Notes: generated by a model not told the origin, from the letters alone. DNA of 64,000 nt from Micavibrio sp964400125 (GCA_964400125.1 CAYNSR010000013.1:1-64000); one strand, 5' to 3'. Shown: positions 43,056-52,316, counted from the stretch's first letter. A program made the numbers and translations.

Positions 43056-43760
43056 ATGAAAACTTATCCTGTGACTCTGGGCATTGCGCGTTCCGCTAAT
43101 GCCCAGAGTTCATCTCCGAGCCCGGACAAAGGCGGATCCGGCCTGACGGCGGAGCTCAGGGCGCGTGTTTTTGAGCGGGATCAGAATACATGTGCCTGTT
43201 GCGGGTTCCAGTCGACGAAATATCAGGATGTCCTGTTCAAAAACGGGACGGTGACCGATATACGGATGGAAAACATGTCCACCGTATGTATCTTTTGTCA
43301 TCAGTGCTTCAATCTGGACCAGATCAACACGATGCGTTCCGGCGTTCTTATCTGGCTTCCGGAAATTGACCAGGCGGCATTGCATCATCTCGCCCGCGCG
43401 ATCTATGTCGCCCGCATTTCTCAGGGGCCGGTGGCTAATGCAGCGCGGCAGGCGCTGGATGTTCTGTTGCATCGGCGCGAAGAGGCGCGGCGGCGTCTGG
43501 GCACGGACGATCCGTTCATTCTGGCGACGGTGATGCGCGATTATCTGACCAGCCGTCATTACAGTCTGCGCGGGTCAAAGCTCGACGGCGTTCGCCTGTT
43601 TCCGCTGGATCGTCGCATTATCCGCGAGGCGGATCTCGAATTTAACCAGTTCCCCCAGATACTGGCCTTCTGGAGGTCGAAGGACGGACCGTTTGGCGGG
43701 CGTCTTCCCGCGCAGTGGGTTGATTTCCTGCTGGATGTGCGTGAGCAGCAGGCGGCCTGA
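43056..43760 (+). CDS. icmJ: IcmJ/DotN-like zinc-binding protein (HNH-type fold)
   Basis: 234 aa cytosolic protein. Cys pairs CACCGFQ (about residues 47-50) and CIFCHQCFNL (about 80-86) would bind zinc in the HNH-like fold of IcmJ/DotN, which in Legionella forms the coupling complex with DotL. The remainder (about 110-234) is helical with RREEARRRLGTDDPFILATVMRDYL. R64 TraT occupies the same slot before traU. It directly precedes icmB/dotO. Confidence 0.83.
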   Translation: MKTYPVTLGIARSANAQSSSPSPDKGGSGLTAELRARVFERDQNTCACCGFQSTKYQDVLFKNGTVTDIRMENMSTVCIFCHQCFNLDQINTMRSGVLIWLPEIDQAALHHLARAIYVARISQGPVANAARQALDVLLHRREEARRRLGTDDPFILATVMRDYLTSRHYSLRGSKLDGVRLFPLDRRIIREADLEFNQFPQILAFWRSKDGPFGGRLPAQWVDFLLDVREQQAA

Positions 43761-43871
43761 TCCGGCGCACGCAGCCGGGTGTCTTTCATTTCCGGGTTTT
43801 CACGATATTCGCTTTTGCATCGTCGAGAAAACCGGATATAATCTCCTTTGTTATCATTTTGGCGGCATTTC

Positions 43872-46800
43872 ATGTCTTACCTCCTCAAAACGCTTGTTCC
43901 TTTTCAAAGGGCGCTTCGCAAATCGGTAGAGGCCTTTATCCGTCTGGAAACGGCGGATGACGAACGTACGCTGGTGGCCGAGGATGGCTCTCTTCTCACG
44001 CTGGTGCGTGTCGATGGCAGTCGGCAGATGATCGGGGAAAAGGAATACGCGCAAATTATCGAATCGGCGACGATCAAGATCGGCAGCCGATTTGACCGGC
44101 CCGGCCACGCCATGCAGGTTTTTTTCGTGCGCGACCCGGAGAGGATGGGGTATCACCTCAAAAGGATGATCCGCCCGAGCCGCATGACCGCGCAGGCTTC
44201 CGGGCTGGATCTGGATGATTTGTTCGAAGAGCGCGTGCGTCACCTGTCGAAATATCTTTCGCACGAGGAATGTTATTTTGTGCTGTGGACGCGGCCATCC
44301 ATCCTGACCAAAAGCGAAATACAACGGGCCGCCAAAGAGGTCAGGGAAAGAAAATGGCTGCCTGCGGGGTTTGCGCAAAATCCTCTCGCCGCGCTTGATG
44401 CCTTGCGGAACCGCCACAGGAGCTTTATTTCATCCATTCTCGGCAGCATGTCCGAAATGGGCCTGAAGGCTGAAGCGATCGAGGTGCATGACGCGCTGCG
44501 CGTCATTCGCGACAATATGTATCCCTCCCGCGCAAATGAAAAATGGCGTGCCTGCCTGCCCGCCGATCCCATTCCGCCGCGTGCGCCGCAGAGCGCTTCC
44601 GACATGTCTGATATTCTGTGGCCGCCGTTGCGCCAGCAGCTTTGTGTCGGGGACGCAAAAGTTTTGTCTGGCACGATCGTACAGATCGGCGATCTGATCT
44701 GGGCCGGAGCGGATATGACGCTGGGGCCGATGGATGCGAGTCCGTTTCCGATGCTGCTCAACCGTCTTTTCGAGGCGAATGTGCCTTACCGGGTTTCCTT
44801 CCTGATCGAAGGTGGCGGGGCCCAGGCGATGGCGTTCCGCACCTTTGTTGCCAGCGTCTTTGCCGTGACCAATGCGTTGAACAAGCAGATCAAGTTTTCT
44901 CTGGAGGCGCTGGAGCAGCTCTCCCGCCGGGAGCCTGTGGTCAGGCTGAGGATTTCCTTTGCGACCTGGGCACCGAAAGGCGATATGAGACTACTCGAGA
45001 CCCGCCTGTCGACGCTGGTGCAGTCCGTGGAGTCCTGGGGTTATTGTCAGGTCAGCGAATTTTCCGGCGATCCGCTGGAAAGCGTCATGTCGTCGGCCCT
45101 TGGCATTCATTGCGCCGGGACCGCGCCCACAGCCGTTGCGCCGATGTATGAGGCGATGAAGCTTTTGCCGTGGCAGCGCCCGTCCAGCCCGTTCGAATAC
45201 GGTGCCATGCTGTTCCGGACCCCGGACGGAAAAGTGTGGCCCTATCAGACGGGCTCGAATCTGACCACGACCTGGTTTGACCTGATTTTCGCGCAGCCGG
45301 GGGCGGGTAAATCCGTTTTGATCAACACCTTGAATCTGGGCACGGTTCTGACGCCGGGATTAAGCCGGCTGCCTTTTATCGCGGTGGTCGATATCGGGCC
45401 GTCCTCTTCGGGGCTGATTTCCCTGATCAAGGAGGCTCTGCCTGCGAGCCGGCAGCATGAAGCCGGGTATTACCGTCTGCAAATGGCGCACCAGTACGCG
45501 ATCAATCCCTTCGATACGCAGTTGGGCTGCCGCTTCCCCTTGCTGGATGAGCGCAGCTATCTGGTGGAGCTGATGACGCTTCTGTCTACGCCGCCGGGGC
45601 ATGACAAGCCCTATGACGGTATCCAGCAGCTTTGCGGGCTGGTTGTTGATGAAATGTTCCGCTGGCGCGACGATACATCGGCGAATGCCGAGCCGCGACC
45701 TTATCTGGCGCGTCTTGACGCTGAGGTTGACGAGGCGTTGCAGAAATTCAATGTACATTTGCCCAGCGATCCGTATTGGTGGGACGTGGTCGACAAGATG
45801 TTTGATCTCGGCCAGTACCATGTCGCCGGACTGGCCCAGCGCCACGCCGTGCCGACACTGGGCGATTCCATCACCGCGTCCCGCCGCCCGCAAATTCGCA
45901 GCCTGCTGGAAGAAACATCCATCGGGTTCAGTACGGAAACCGTAATCAGCGCCTTCGAACGGATGATTACATCGGCCATCCGTGAATACCCTATTTTGTC
46001 ATCGGTGACCCAGTTCGATATCAGTTCGACCCGGATCTGTTCGCTTGATCTGATGGATGTGGCCCCGCAGGGAGATGAATCGGCAAACAGGCAAACGGCG
46101 ATCATGTATATGTTGGCCCGGCATGTTCTGGTGCGCAGCTGGTGGATGGGGCAGGAATCGCTGCAATTCGTGCCCGAAAAATTCCGTCTCTGGCACGAAC
46201 AGAAATTGCAGGATATGGCGGAAACGCCGAAGCGGCTTTGCTATGACGAATTCCACCGGACGTCCGGATCGTCTGCGGTCCGCGGGCAGGTCATCCGGGA
46301 TGTGCGCGAGGGCCGAAAGCGCGGCGTTCAAATTGTTTTAGCATCTCAGTTGCTGGACGACTTCGATCAGGACATGATCGATCTGGCCACTGGTGTATGG
46401 GTTTTAGGGACGGCGATTTCCGACGCCGCCGTTGAGGAAACCGTCCAGAGATTCGGTCTGACAGAAACAGCCAAAAACGTCATTCGTTTCAAACTGACAG
46501 GTCCGAAATCGACCGGGGCTCCGGCGCTTTTCGTCCTCGGGACGACGGAAGGGCGTTACGAACAGCATCTCATCAATACGCTGGGTCCGATCGAGCTTTG
46601 GGCGATGTCGACTTCGGTCGAGGATGTCGCCATTCGCAACCGCCTGTATACCCGGATCGGGGCGGGACGGGCGCGGCAGGTTCTGGCGGTCACTTTCCCG
46701 GGCGGCAGCGCCCGCACCGAGATCAAGCGCCGTGTCATGATGCGCAGTGAAAAAGGCGGCGCGGAAGGCAAGTCGGCTCTGATTTCGGCTGTTGTTGCAG

Positions 46801-46874
46801 AAATTGTCGATGAGCTGGCCGAAATCGTCCAGAAAAAACCCCTCGGCAGCGACGATATAAAGGCGGCTTCATGA
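43872..46874 (+). CDS. dotO: IcmB/DotO/TraU-like secretion ATPase (VirB4-type)
   Basis: 1000 aa from the ATG at 43872. It is the large VirB4-like ATPase at the base of the Dot/Icm system. Visible motifs: Walker A FAQPGAGKSVLINTL near residue 480; Walker B RLCYDEFHRTSGS near 795; LASQLLDDFDQDMIDLATGVWVLG sensor region. The first 450 residues form the VirB4 N-terminal-type domain. The end overlaps the next gene by ATGA. Motifs appear intact, suggesting a functional machine. Confidence 0.92.
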   Translation: MSYLLKTLVPFQRALRKSVEAFIRLETADDERTLVAEDGSLLTLVRVDGSRQMIGEKEYAQIIESATIKIGSRFDRPGHAMQVFFVRDPERMGYHLKRMIRPSRMTAQASGLDLDDLFEERVRHLSKYLSHEECYFVLWTRPSILTKSEIQRAAKEVRERKWLPAGFAQNPLAALDALRNRHRSFISSILGSMSEMGLKAEAIEVHDALRVIRDNMYPSRANEKWRACLPADPIPPRAPQSASDMSDILWPPLRQQLCVGDAKVLSGTIVQIGDLIWAGADMTLGPMDASPFPMLLNRLFEANVPYRVSFLIEGGGAQAMAFRTFVASVFAVTNALNKQIKFSLEALEQLSRREPVVRLRISFATWAPKGDMRLLETRLSTLVQSVESWGYCQVSEFSGDPLESVMSSALGIHCAGTAPTAVAPMYEAMKLLPWQRPSSPFEYGAMLFRTPDGKVWPYQTGSNLTTTWFDLIFAQPGAGKSVLINTLNLGTVLTPGLSRLPFIAVVDIGPSSSGLISLIKEALPASRQHEAGYYRLQMAHQYAINPFDTQLGCRFPLLDERSYLVELMTLLSTPPGHDKPYDGIQQLCGLVVDEMFRWRDDTSANAEPRPYLARLDAEVDEALQKFNVHLPSDPYWWDVVDKMFDLGQYHVAGLAQRHAVPTLGDSITASRRPQIRSLLEETSIGFSTETVISAFERMITSAIREYPILSSVTQFDISSTRICSLDLMDVAPQGDESANRQTAIMYMLARHVLVRSWWMGQESLQFVPEKFRLWHEQKLQDMAETPKRLCYDEFHRTSGSSAVRGQVIRDVREGRKRGVQIVLASQLLDDFDQDMIDLATGVWVLGTAISDAAVEETVQRFGLTETAKNVIRFKLTGPKSTGAPALFVLGTTEGRYEQHLINTLGPIELWAMSTSVEDVAIRNRLYTRIGAGRARQVLAVTFPGGSARTEIKRRVMMRSEKGGAEGKSALISAVVAEIVDELAEIVQKKPLGSDDIKAAS

Positions 46875-47374
46875 AAACTGCGGCCAGACCACAAACGGAC
46901 GGAACCGGATCTGTAAAAAATAAAAAGAAAAAAAAGAAAAAATATACCCGGCTCTACATACTGGTTTTCGCCGTCCTGTTTTCCTTGTTCCTTGCCTGGG
47001 GGTTCGCGCCGGTGCAGGGGTCGATCCAGTACGGGATATGCAAGGTTTTTATCGAAAAACAGGTGTCGTATCCGTTATATATGGATATTATTTCCGTTCT
47101 CGAACGACCCAGCGATGTGCGGATCGACTATACGGTCGTGAATGAATTTGGCGACACGCTTTTCAACAGCATGACATGTGTGTTCCGCCCCGATCCGGTC
47201 ACCGGAATTGCCCTAAGTGGGGTGTTGCTCAATCGCCAGAAGCTGGATCAGCAGGAAATCGCAACATTCAACGCAACAATCCCTGTGATTATCGCCAATC
47301 CTCCGGATCTGGCGCTGCCTTCGGCGATGTCCGGGTCGTTGACCGGTTTATGGCGTCCGCCGCGCTATCAATAG
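46871..47374 (+). CDS. Membrane-anchored hypothetical protein after dotO, 167 aa
   Basis: Start overlaps the dotO stop. A run of lysines (KNKKKKKKKY) encoded by an A-rich tract precedes a single membrane helix (LYILVFAVLFSLFLAWGFAPV), so the N-terminus is cytosolic and the rest periplasmic. The outer part has CKVFIEKQVSYPLYMDIISVLE and MTCVFRPDP with two Cys. I do not recognise it; the slot equals IncI traV. It may be a small structural part of the inner-membrane complex. Confidence 0.65.
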   Translation: MKTAARPQTDGTGSVKNKKKKKKKYTRLYILVFAVLFSLFLAWGFAPVQGSIQYGICKVFIEKQVSYPLYMDIISVLERPSDVRIDYTVVNEFGDTLFNSMTCVFRPDPVTGIALSGVLLNRQKLDQQEIATFNATIPVIIANPPDLALPSAMSGSLTGLWRPPRYQ

Positions 47375-47482
47375 GGTTAACGCTCTGAAAACAAAAGATA
47401 GTTATCGTGAAAAAAGTTAAAGCTTTCTTAAGCGTTTTCACATAAAATGGGGAAACATTTCCATGAGGCGGGGCGAAGTGTC

Positions 47483-47845
47483 ATGAGTGCGGTTCTTTAT
47501 TACGATGGCAACCAGCAAAATGCGGAGTCTCCCGTGTTGCCGTCCCTGTGCACGACGATGCAGGCCGACCTTGTTGTCAGTCCCGAGGGCAATGTCTGGA
47601 TCGTGCATGACCGTCCCTTTCCGCTCGGCCTGATCTGGGCGGAATATGATGTGGATACGGCGGCGCTTTATCTGGTGGCCCGCGATGGCCGGATCATCGA
47701 TTTCGGGATGAAGATTTTCCCTGAAACGCGCAAATATCTGCGCAAGGCGCGGCAACTGGTCACGATGCGCATGACAAACGGCAAACTGGATGATTCCTAT
47801 ACATTGCCGCTGCTGGTGCGCGAAACCGGGCATTATAACGGATAA
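47483..47845 (+). CDS. Hypothetical protein in secretion operon, 120 aa
   Basis: Not recognised. Started at the ATG at 47483; an ATG at 47447 has no ribosome site. No signal peptide or membrane segment. Predicted beta-rich (MQADLVVSPEGNVWIVHDRPFPLGLIWAEYDVDTAALYLVARDGRIIDFGM), followed by a basic helix. It lies 100 bases after the membrane-anchored unknown and 23 bases before the next gene. It could be a chaperone or a small regulator (speculation). Confidence 0.6.
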   Translation: MSAVLYYDGNQQNAESPVLPSLCTTMQADLVVSPEGNVWIVHDRPFPLGLIWAEYDVDTAALYLVARDGRIIDFGMKIFPETRKYLRKARQLVTMRMTNGKLDDSYTLPLLVRETGHYNG

Positions 47846-47868
47846 CAAAAAAGAAGAAGGTGTGAGAT

Positions 47869-49164
47869 ATGGCGATGGACCCGGAAAGACAGAAGCAGCT
47901 CAATAATCTACGCTCGGTGGCGCCCCATGTGGCGACGCTTGCGGAAAAATTCGTGGAAAAGGAAGGCCAAAATCCGGCGCTTGATTCCGCCGGGCGGAAA
48001 TTTACCGAACTGGCAACTCCCACAGCCCTTCTTTCCATCTGGCAGATCAATAACCAGCTTGATAACCCGCAGACTCTCGCGCAGGTAACCGAGTTGATCG
48101 AACGCGATCCTGCAAAATTTGAAAAAGTGCTGCCGCAGATTTTTGATAAACCGGAAACGACTGCCGCGCTGGTTCAGCAACAACTTGCCGCAGTGCCCGG
48201 TTCTTCCATGGCGGCAGCCTCCGGGCGTGTGACGCCGACGGCACAAGCCGCACCTGTCCAACAAACGCCTGTTCTGGCGGGTGGAACGGCAAAACCGACG
48301 CAGGCCGCCGCTCCTGCTGCGACCACTCCGGCTCCTGCGGCCCCCGCGGCGCCCAATCCCGCCCTTGCTGCAGCAGATGCCGCGCTGAGCGCGGTCGTTC
48401 CGTCCGCGGAGGCGGCGGCACCCAAATCCGATGTCACTCCCATGGCCGCTTTTCTTGGTTTCCTCGAGGCGCAGGATCAGAAAACACCGGGGGTTAAGGG
48501 GGATTTCACCACCTTTATAGGCAAGGTTGAAGGTAACGAGATCGAAGGCGTCTCCAATGCCTATCGCGCTGTTCTGGCTGGCCAAAGCACCCCGGAGGAG
48601 CAGACCAAGGCTTTTGATGACTTGAAAAAAGAGGTGGAAGCCGACCCGCAGTTTTTTGCCAAGATCAACAGAACTATGGATCAGCATCCGGGCCTTTTGA
48701 ATGGACTTGGAAACGACATCATGAATATTGGCGGCGGCGGCAAGGGTGCACTGAAGGCGATTGTCGGTGTCAGTCAGGTTGCTCAAAGCAGTTTCTTGCA
48801 ACAAGGCCCTTTCGCGTCGCTAGGGCAGATGCTGCTCCAGTTTCTGGGCGATTTTTTTGCCAAGGGCGGTTTGTCCAACCTTGTCAATGGTCTTCTCGGG
48901 AAAGTTGGGGTCGATTTCGCCTTGGGCACGAACGGCAAGGATTTGCAGGTTCAGTCGAACAGTGGCGGTAAGATGGCCCGTCAGGCCCTGAACGAGACGG
49001 ATTCCAAACCCGCCAGCGTCACGGTACAGACACCAGACGGCAGCAAGCAAGCCCAGACTGGCGAGCAATTCACTTCTGCCCCGACTCCGTCGGAAGCCGA
49101 GCGGAAATCCGCCGCCGTGTTGCAGCAACAACTGGGCATGACTGGCCCCGCTGTCACGACGTAA
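47869..49164 (+). CDS. Ala/Pro-rich hypothetical protein ending the secretion operon, 431 aa
   Basis: Not recognised. Good ribosome site (AAGAAGG, 8 bases before the ATG). Two helical domains (about 1-100 and 180-330) flank an Ala/Pro/Thr linker (about 105-175) with repeated AP-rich segments. A mildly hydrophobic segment (LGQMLLQFLGDFFAKGGLSNLVNGLL, about 315-340) may insert in a membrane. No signal peptide, so it could be a substrate of the machine or an internal structural part. The C-terminal 60 residues are polar and low in complexity. Its position as last gene of the dot/icm operon makes a secretion link likely. Confidence 0.65.
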   Translation: MAMDPERQKQLNNLRSVAPHVATLAEKFVEKEGQNPALDSAGRKFTELATPTALLSIWQINNQLDNPQTLAQVTELIERDPAKFEKVLPQIFDKPETTAALVQQQLAAVPGSSMAAASGRVTPTAQAAPVQQTPVLAGGTAKPTQAAAPAATTPAPAAPAAPNPALAAADAALSAVVPSAEAAAPKSDVTPMAAFLGFLEAQDQKTPGVKGDFTTFIGKVEGNEIEGVSNAYRAVLAGQSTPEEQTKAFDDLKKEVEADPQFFAKINRTMDQHPGLLNGLGNDIMNIGGGGKGALKAIVGVSQVAQSSFLQQGPFASLGQMLLQFLGDFFAKGGLSNLVNGLLGKVGVDFALGTNGKDLQVQSNSGGKMARQALNETDSKPASVTVQTPDGSKQAQTGEQFTSAPTPSEAERKSAAVLQQQLGMTGPAVTT

Positions 49165-49166
49165 CT

Positions 49167-50234
49167 TTATCCGCCGCAACCGCAGCCGCTGCTGCCCGGG
49201 GGGCCGAGGCCCTGTCCGGGGGCGGGTGTTTCAAGAATGATGACCCCGGTATAGACGGGTGCCTTTCCGCCCGGCGCATTTGCGGTGCAGGTTTTTTCTG
49301 CGTCGGAAAGCGGCAGGAAGCCGAGCGCGAAGCGCACGCTGCGCAGTTTTTGCAGCAAGGTTTCATGCAGGCGGTAAGAGAGTGGATTGGCAATCACGCG
49401 GCGAATTTCCCCCATGTCGAGCGCGGCATCCCCGTCCGTATCGCCAAGGCGAAGGAGATCGCCGGCAAAGCGCGGCGCAAAGGCCGCGCCAGAATCGTCT
49501 TCCACGGGGGTTTGCGCCGTGACGCGGCATCCGGCGGCCATGCCGATTTCGAGAAAGACAGCCTGTTTGTAAAGCCGCACCAGCTCCGCCGTGTCCAGTT
49601 TTTCGTTGTTGTCGTGATCGACCGCCGCGAACAGGGCCGCATGGCAGGCTGAGGCTTTGGCGAATCGATCCGGATCGATTCCGGTGCAGGGTTCCTTCAC
49701 CCGGTCGAGAACGAAAGGCAGGTTGACTTCGTCTTGCGTGACGACCAGCGTTTCGGTGAAGAGTTTGGCGCAGCGCGTATGTTCATCACTCATGCGTTCG
49801 ATCGTGCTGTCCCACGCGGTATGAAGGGGCTGTTGCGGGTGGACGAAAGACATGAGGTGATGGATCAGCCCGTCATTGGTCATTTTGAACAGATACCCGC
49901 CACCATCATGCGTCAGGTAGAAAAACAGCCGTTCGTCGTCATAGGTTTCATCCCGCCACCGGGCAATGGCGCTCAGGGTATGCTTGCCATGTTCCACATG
50001 AAGTTTGTAATAGCGCGACAGCACCAGAACGGATTGCGCATTTGTGCAATCCGGGGCCGACCAGATTCCCTGCGGGGCATCGGGAAACGGGCCGGAAGGG
50101 GCTGGTTCCTGGGCCAGAAAGGGCGGGATATTGGGCGTGATCGTGGGTTTGGACCCGTCTTGCGCCCACCCGGTGGCGGGGAGGAGGAGGGCTAGAAAAC
50201 ATAGACAAAACCGCAAATATTTTACGACCCTCAT
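49167..50234 (-). CDS. Exported EF-hand protein, 355 aa
   Basis: A signal peptide (FCLCFLALLLPATGWA|QDG) is visible. Two EF-hand loops are readable: DHDNNEKLDTAEL (about residues 209-221) and DTDGDAALDMGEI (about 268-280), both with Asp at positions 1 and 3 and Glu at 12, so calcium binding is likely. Conserved Cys occur in CTNAQSVLVLSRYYKLHVEHG and HTRCAKL. The tail is Gly/Cys-rich (SSGCGCGG). Its start overlaps the stop of the upstream FAD monooxygenase gene by ATGA, so the two are co-translated. It is convergent with the secretion operon (stop codons 2 bases apart). Confidence 0.78.
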   Translation of the reverse strand: MRVVKYLRFCLCFLALLLPATGWAQDGSKPTITPNIPPFLAQEPAPSGPFPDAPQGIWSAPDCTNAQSVLVLSRYYKLHVEHGKHTLSAIARWRDETYDDERLFFYLTHDGGGYLFKMTNDGLIHHLMSFVHPQQPLHTAWDSTIERMSDEHTRCAKLFTETLVVTQDEVNLPFVLDRVKEPCTGIDPDRFAKASACHAALFAAVDHDNNEKLDTAELVRLYKQAVFLEIGMAAGCRVTAQTPVEDDSGAAFAPRFAGDLLRLGDTDGDAALDMGEIRRVIANPLSYRLHETLLQKLRSVRFALGFLPLSDAEKTCTANAPGGKAPVYTGVIILETPAPGQGLGPPGSSGCGCGG

Positions 50235-51475
50235 GCCTTTTTCCCCATGGCCTGATGCATAAAGAAGGTCTTGACCGGTTTCATGCGCGATACCATCCGC
50301 AAACCGGCCCGGCGCACCAGCGCCACGCCCGGCAGGTCGGTGGAAAACAGGCGGTTCAGGATGTCCGTGGCCCCGGCCATGGCCATGTTGTCGATGCGGC
50401 GGCGGCGTTCATAGCGGTCCAGGACCGTGGTGCTGCCGTAATCTTCGCCCTGTTCGCGGGCGGAGATGAAGATATGGGCCAGCGCATCGATATCGCGGAA
50501 ACCAAGATTGAGCCCCTGCCCGGCGATGGGGTGGATGCCGTGCGCGGCATCGGCCACCAGCGCCACACGCGGGGCGCTGTAGGCATAGGCATGCTGGAGC
50601 GATAACGGATAGCTGAAGCGCCGCCCGATCTGGCGGACGCGCCCGTAATTGCCGGGGAAACGTGCCGTCAGTGCCGCATCGAAACTGTCCTGCCCGGCAT
50701 GGATAGCCGAACGCGACACGGGGGCATCTTCCGTCCACACGACGGAGGAACGGTACGCACCGTCCGGCCCGTCGGTCATCGGCAAAATGGCGAAGGGCCC
50801 CTGCGCCCGGAAATGTTCGACCGCGACGAAATGATGCGGGTGTTCATGGGTGACGGTGCAAACAATGGCGCGCTGGTGGTAGGACCAGTTGCGCGTGCCG
50901 ATCCCGGCCCAGTCGCGCACCATGGAATCGCGACCATCCGCCCCGACGATCAGGGGGGCGGACAGGATTGTACCATCGCCAAGGCGCACGCGCACGGCGT
51001 CGTCCCCGCGCACCATCGATTCAATCTGCGCCGGGGCGAAATGGGTGACGGAGGGCAGCGCCGCCATGCGGTCGAACAGGGCCTTGCGCAAGGTGCGGTT
51101 TTCAAGAATCCACCCGAACGATTCGTTATCCACTTCTTCCGCGCCGAAGCGCAGCAATACCGGGGACGCGCCGTCGAGAATGTCGATGGTGCGGATGGGG
51201 CAGGCGTCCTTTTGCATTCCGGCCCATGCCCCTGCCGTCGCCAGCACCTTGCGCGACCCCCACGATACGGCGGTGGTGCGCCCGTCGAAATCTTCATCGA
51301 GTTGCGTGACCGGGGGGTCGCGGTCAATGCAGCCGACGCGAAAGCCCTTGCTCCCCAGCAGGGCCGCCAGCGTCCCGCCCGACAGGCCGCCACCGATAAT
51401 CAGGACATCGAAATGCGTCCCGGGGGAGGCGGTTTTTTTGGTGCGGTTTTTTTGACGCGGGGCGGGGCGGGTCAT
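50231..51475 (-). CDS. UbiH/UbiF family FAD-dependent monooxygenase
   Basis: 414 aa. The FAD-binding N-terminus FDVLIIGGGLSGGTLAALLGSKGFRVGCID has GxGxxG; the DG motif LIVGADGRDSMVRDWAG and the C-terminal GD motif VALVADAAHGIHPIAGQGLNLGFRDIDAL complete the UbiH/UbiF/VisC pattern. Such enzymes hydroxylate the ubiquinone ring. Ring position cannot be inferred. A basic N-terminal extension (RPAPRQKNRTKKT) precedes the domain. Confidence 0.9.
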   Translation of the reverse strand: MTRPAPRQKNRTKKTASPGTHFDVLIIGGGLSGGTLAALLGSKGFRVGCIDRDPPVTQLDEDFDGRTTAVSWGSRKVLATAGAWAGMQKDACPIRTIDILDGASPVLLRFGAEEVDNESFGWILENRTLRKALFDRMAALPSVTHFAPAQIESMVRGDDAVRVRLGDGTILSAPLIVGADGRDSMVRDWAGIGTRNWSYHQRAIVCTVTHEHPHHFVAVEHFRAQGPFAILPMTDGPDGAYRSSVVWTEDAPVSRSAIHAGQDSFDAALTARFPGNYGRVRQIGRRFSYPLSLQHAYAYSAPRVALVADAAHGIHPIAGQGLNLGFRDIDALAHIFISAREQGEDYGSTTVLDRYERRRRIDNMAMAGATDILNRLFSTDLPGVALVRRAGLRMVSRMKPVKTFFMHQAMGKKA

Positions 51476-51562
51476 GAGTGGTATTTTCCTTGAAACGGCA
51501 ATAGAACCCAGTACTAACGTAAAAGCGGCGTGCTGTCATGGACCAACATTTGCGAGGCGGGG

Positions 51563-52222
51563 TTATTCCCCCGGCCCGCCGCGATTGCGTTTGACGGGAA
51601 GTTTCCATGTGACGCCAAGGCGTAATTCATGGCTGCCGTCGGGATTTTGCGTAGCGGGACCGCCATTGCTGAAGCCGAGATGGCGGTATCCGCCTGAGAG
51701 GGAGAGATCGTCGTCGATTCTGTAATTCAGGCCGCCCCCGGCTTGCCAGATTCCGGTTGTCTGCGTATGCGTGGCAAGACCGAGGCCATCAATGCCGCCG
51801 CGATAAAAATCATGGCTGGCCAGTCCCGCGCCTATACTCAGGAAGGGCTGGAAGCGGCTGTTGCCGAGATCGATGTCGTAATAGAGATTGACGAGGGCAA
51901 GGCGCGATTGCGTTTCGCCGCCACCTTCATTTCCCTTTGCGCTGTAGGAGATTTCCCCCTCCAGCCGCCATCGCGGCGACAGGCGAAACCCGAGCGATCC
52001 GGCGAAGGCGGGCGCGGAGTCGGTGTGTTGCGATGCAAGAAAAAATTGCGGCGTGGCCGGGGTCAGATTCAGACCCATAAAACCGCCCTTCAAAAACGGC
52101 CCCGAAGCCAGCGCCGATCCCGCAGCCCCCGTCAGGAGCAGCGCAAAACCGATTATTGTGTAAAACCGGAACGGAGCCATGTGTTTCTTGCAGGCGCGCC
52201 GGAACCGACGCAGGAAGGACAT
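51563..52222 (-). CDS. Outer-membrane beta-barrel protein (OmpA/OMP-b-brl like)
   Basis: 219 aa; the signal segment FYTIIGFALLLTGAAGSALA is cleaved before SGPF. The mature protein shows alternating strands (GSLGFRLSPRWRLEGEISYSAKGN, LALVNLYYDIDLGNSRFQPFLSIGAGLASHDF, GIWQAGGGLNYRIDDDLSLSGGYRHLGF, HELRLGVTWKLPV), typical of an 8-strand barrel. It is a plain surface protein of unknown ligand. The start is not certain: ATG at 52222 or 52180. A repeat-flanked insertion begins 36 bases upstream. Confidence 0.83.
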   Translation of the reverse strand: MSFLRRFRRACKKHMAPFRFYTIIGFALLLTGAAGSALASGPFLKGGFMGLNLTPATPQFFLASQHTDSAPAFAGSLGFRLSPRWRLEGEISYSAKGNEGGGETQSRLALVNLYYDIDLGNSRFQPFLSIGAGLASHDFYRGGIDGLGLATHTQTTGIWQAGGGLNYRIDDDLSLSGGYRHLGFSNGGPATQNPDGSHELRLGVTWKLPVKRNRGGPGE

Positions 52223-52258
52223 GCCCCGATTCTACGCAAAACCGTCCGGCAGGGCAAG

Positions 52259-52285
52259 CCAACAAAAACCCGGCCTTTCGTGCAG
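52259..52285 (+). repeat. Direct repeat flanking the antiporter region, left copy
   Basis: CCAACAAAAACCC followed by GGCCTTTCGTGCAG; the same 28-base sequence (one extra C) recurs at 53478-53505, where it is the first half of a hairpin terminator. Only here the second half is missing. Confidence 0.8.
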
Positions 52286-52316
52286 ATGCCTGTAAAATCA
52301 AATTCACTGAGGTTGA

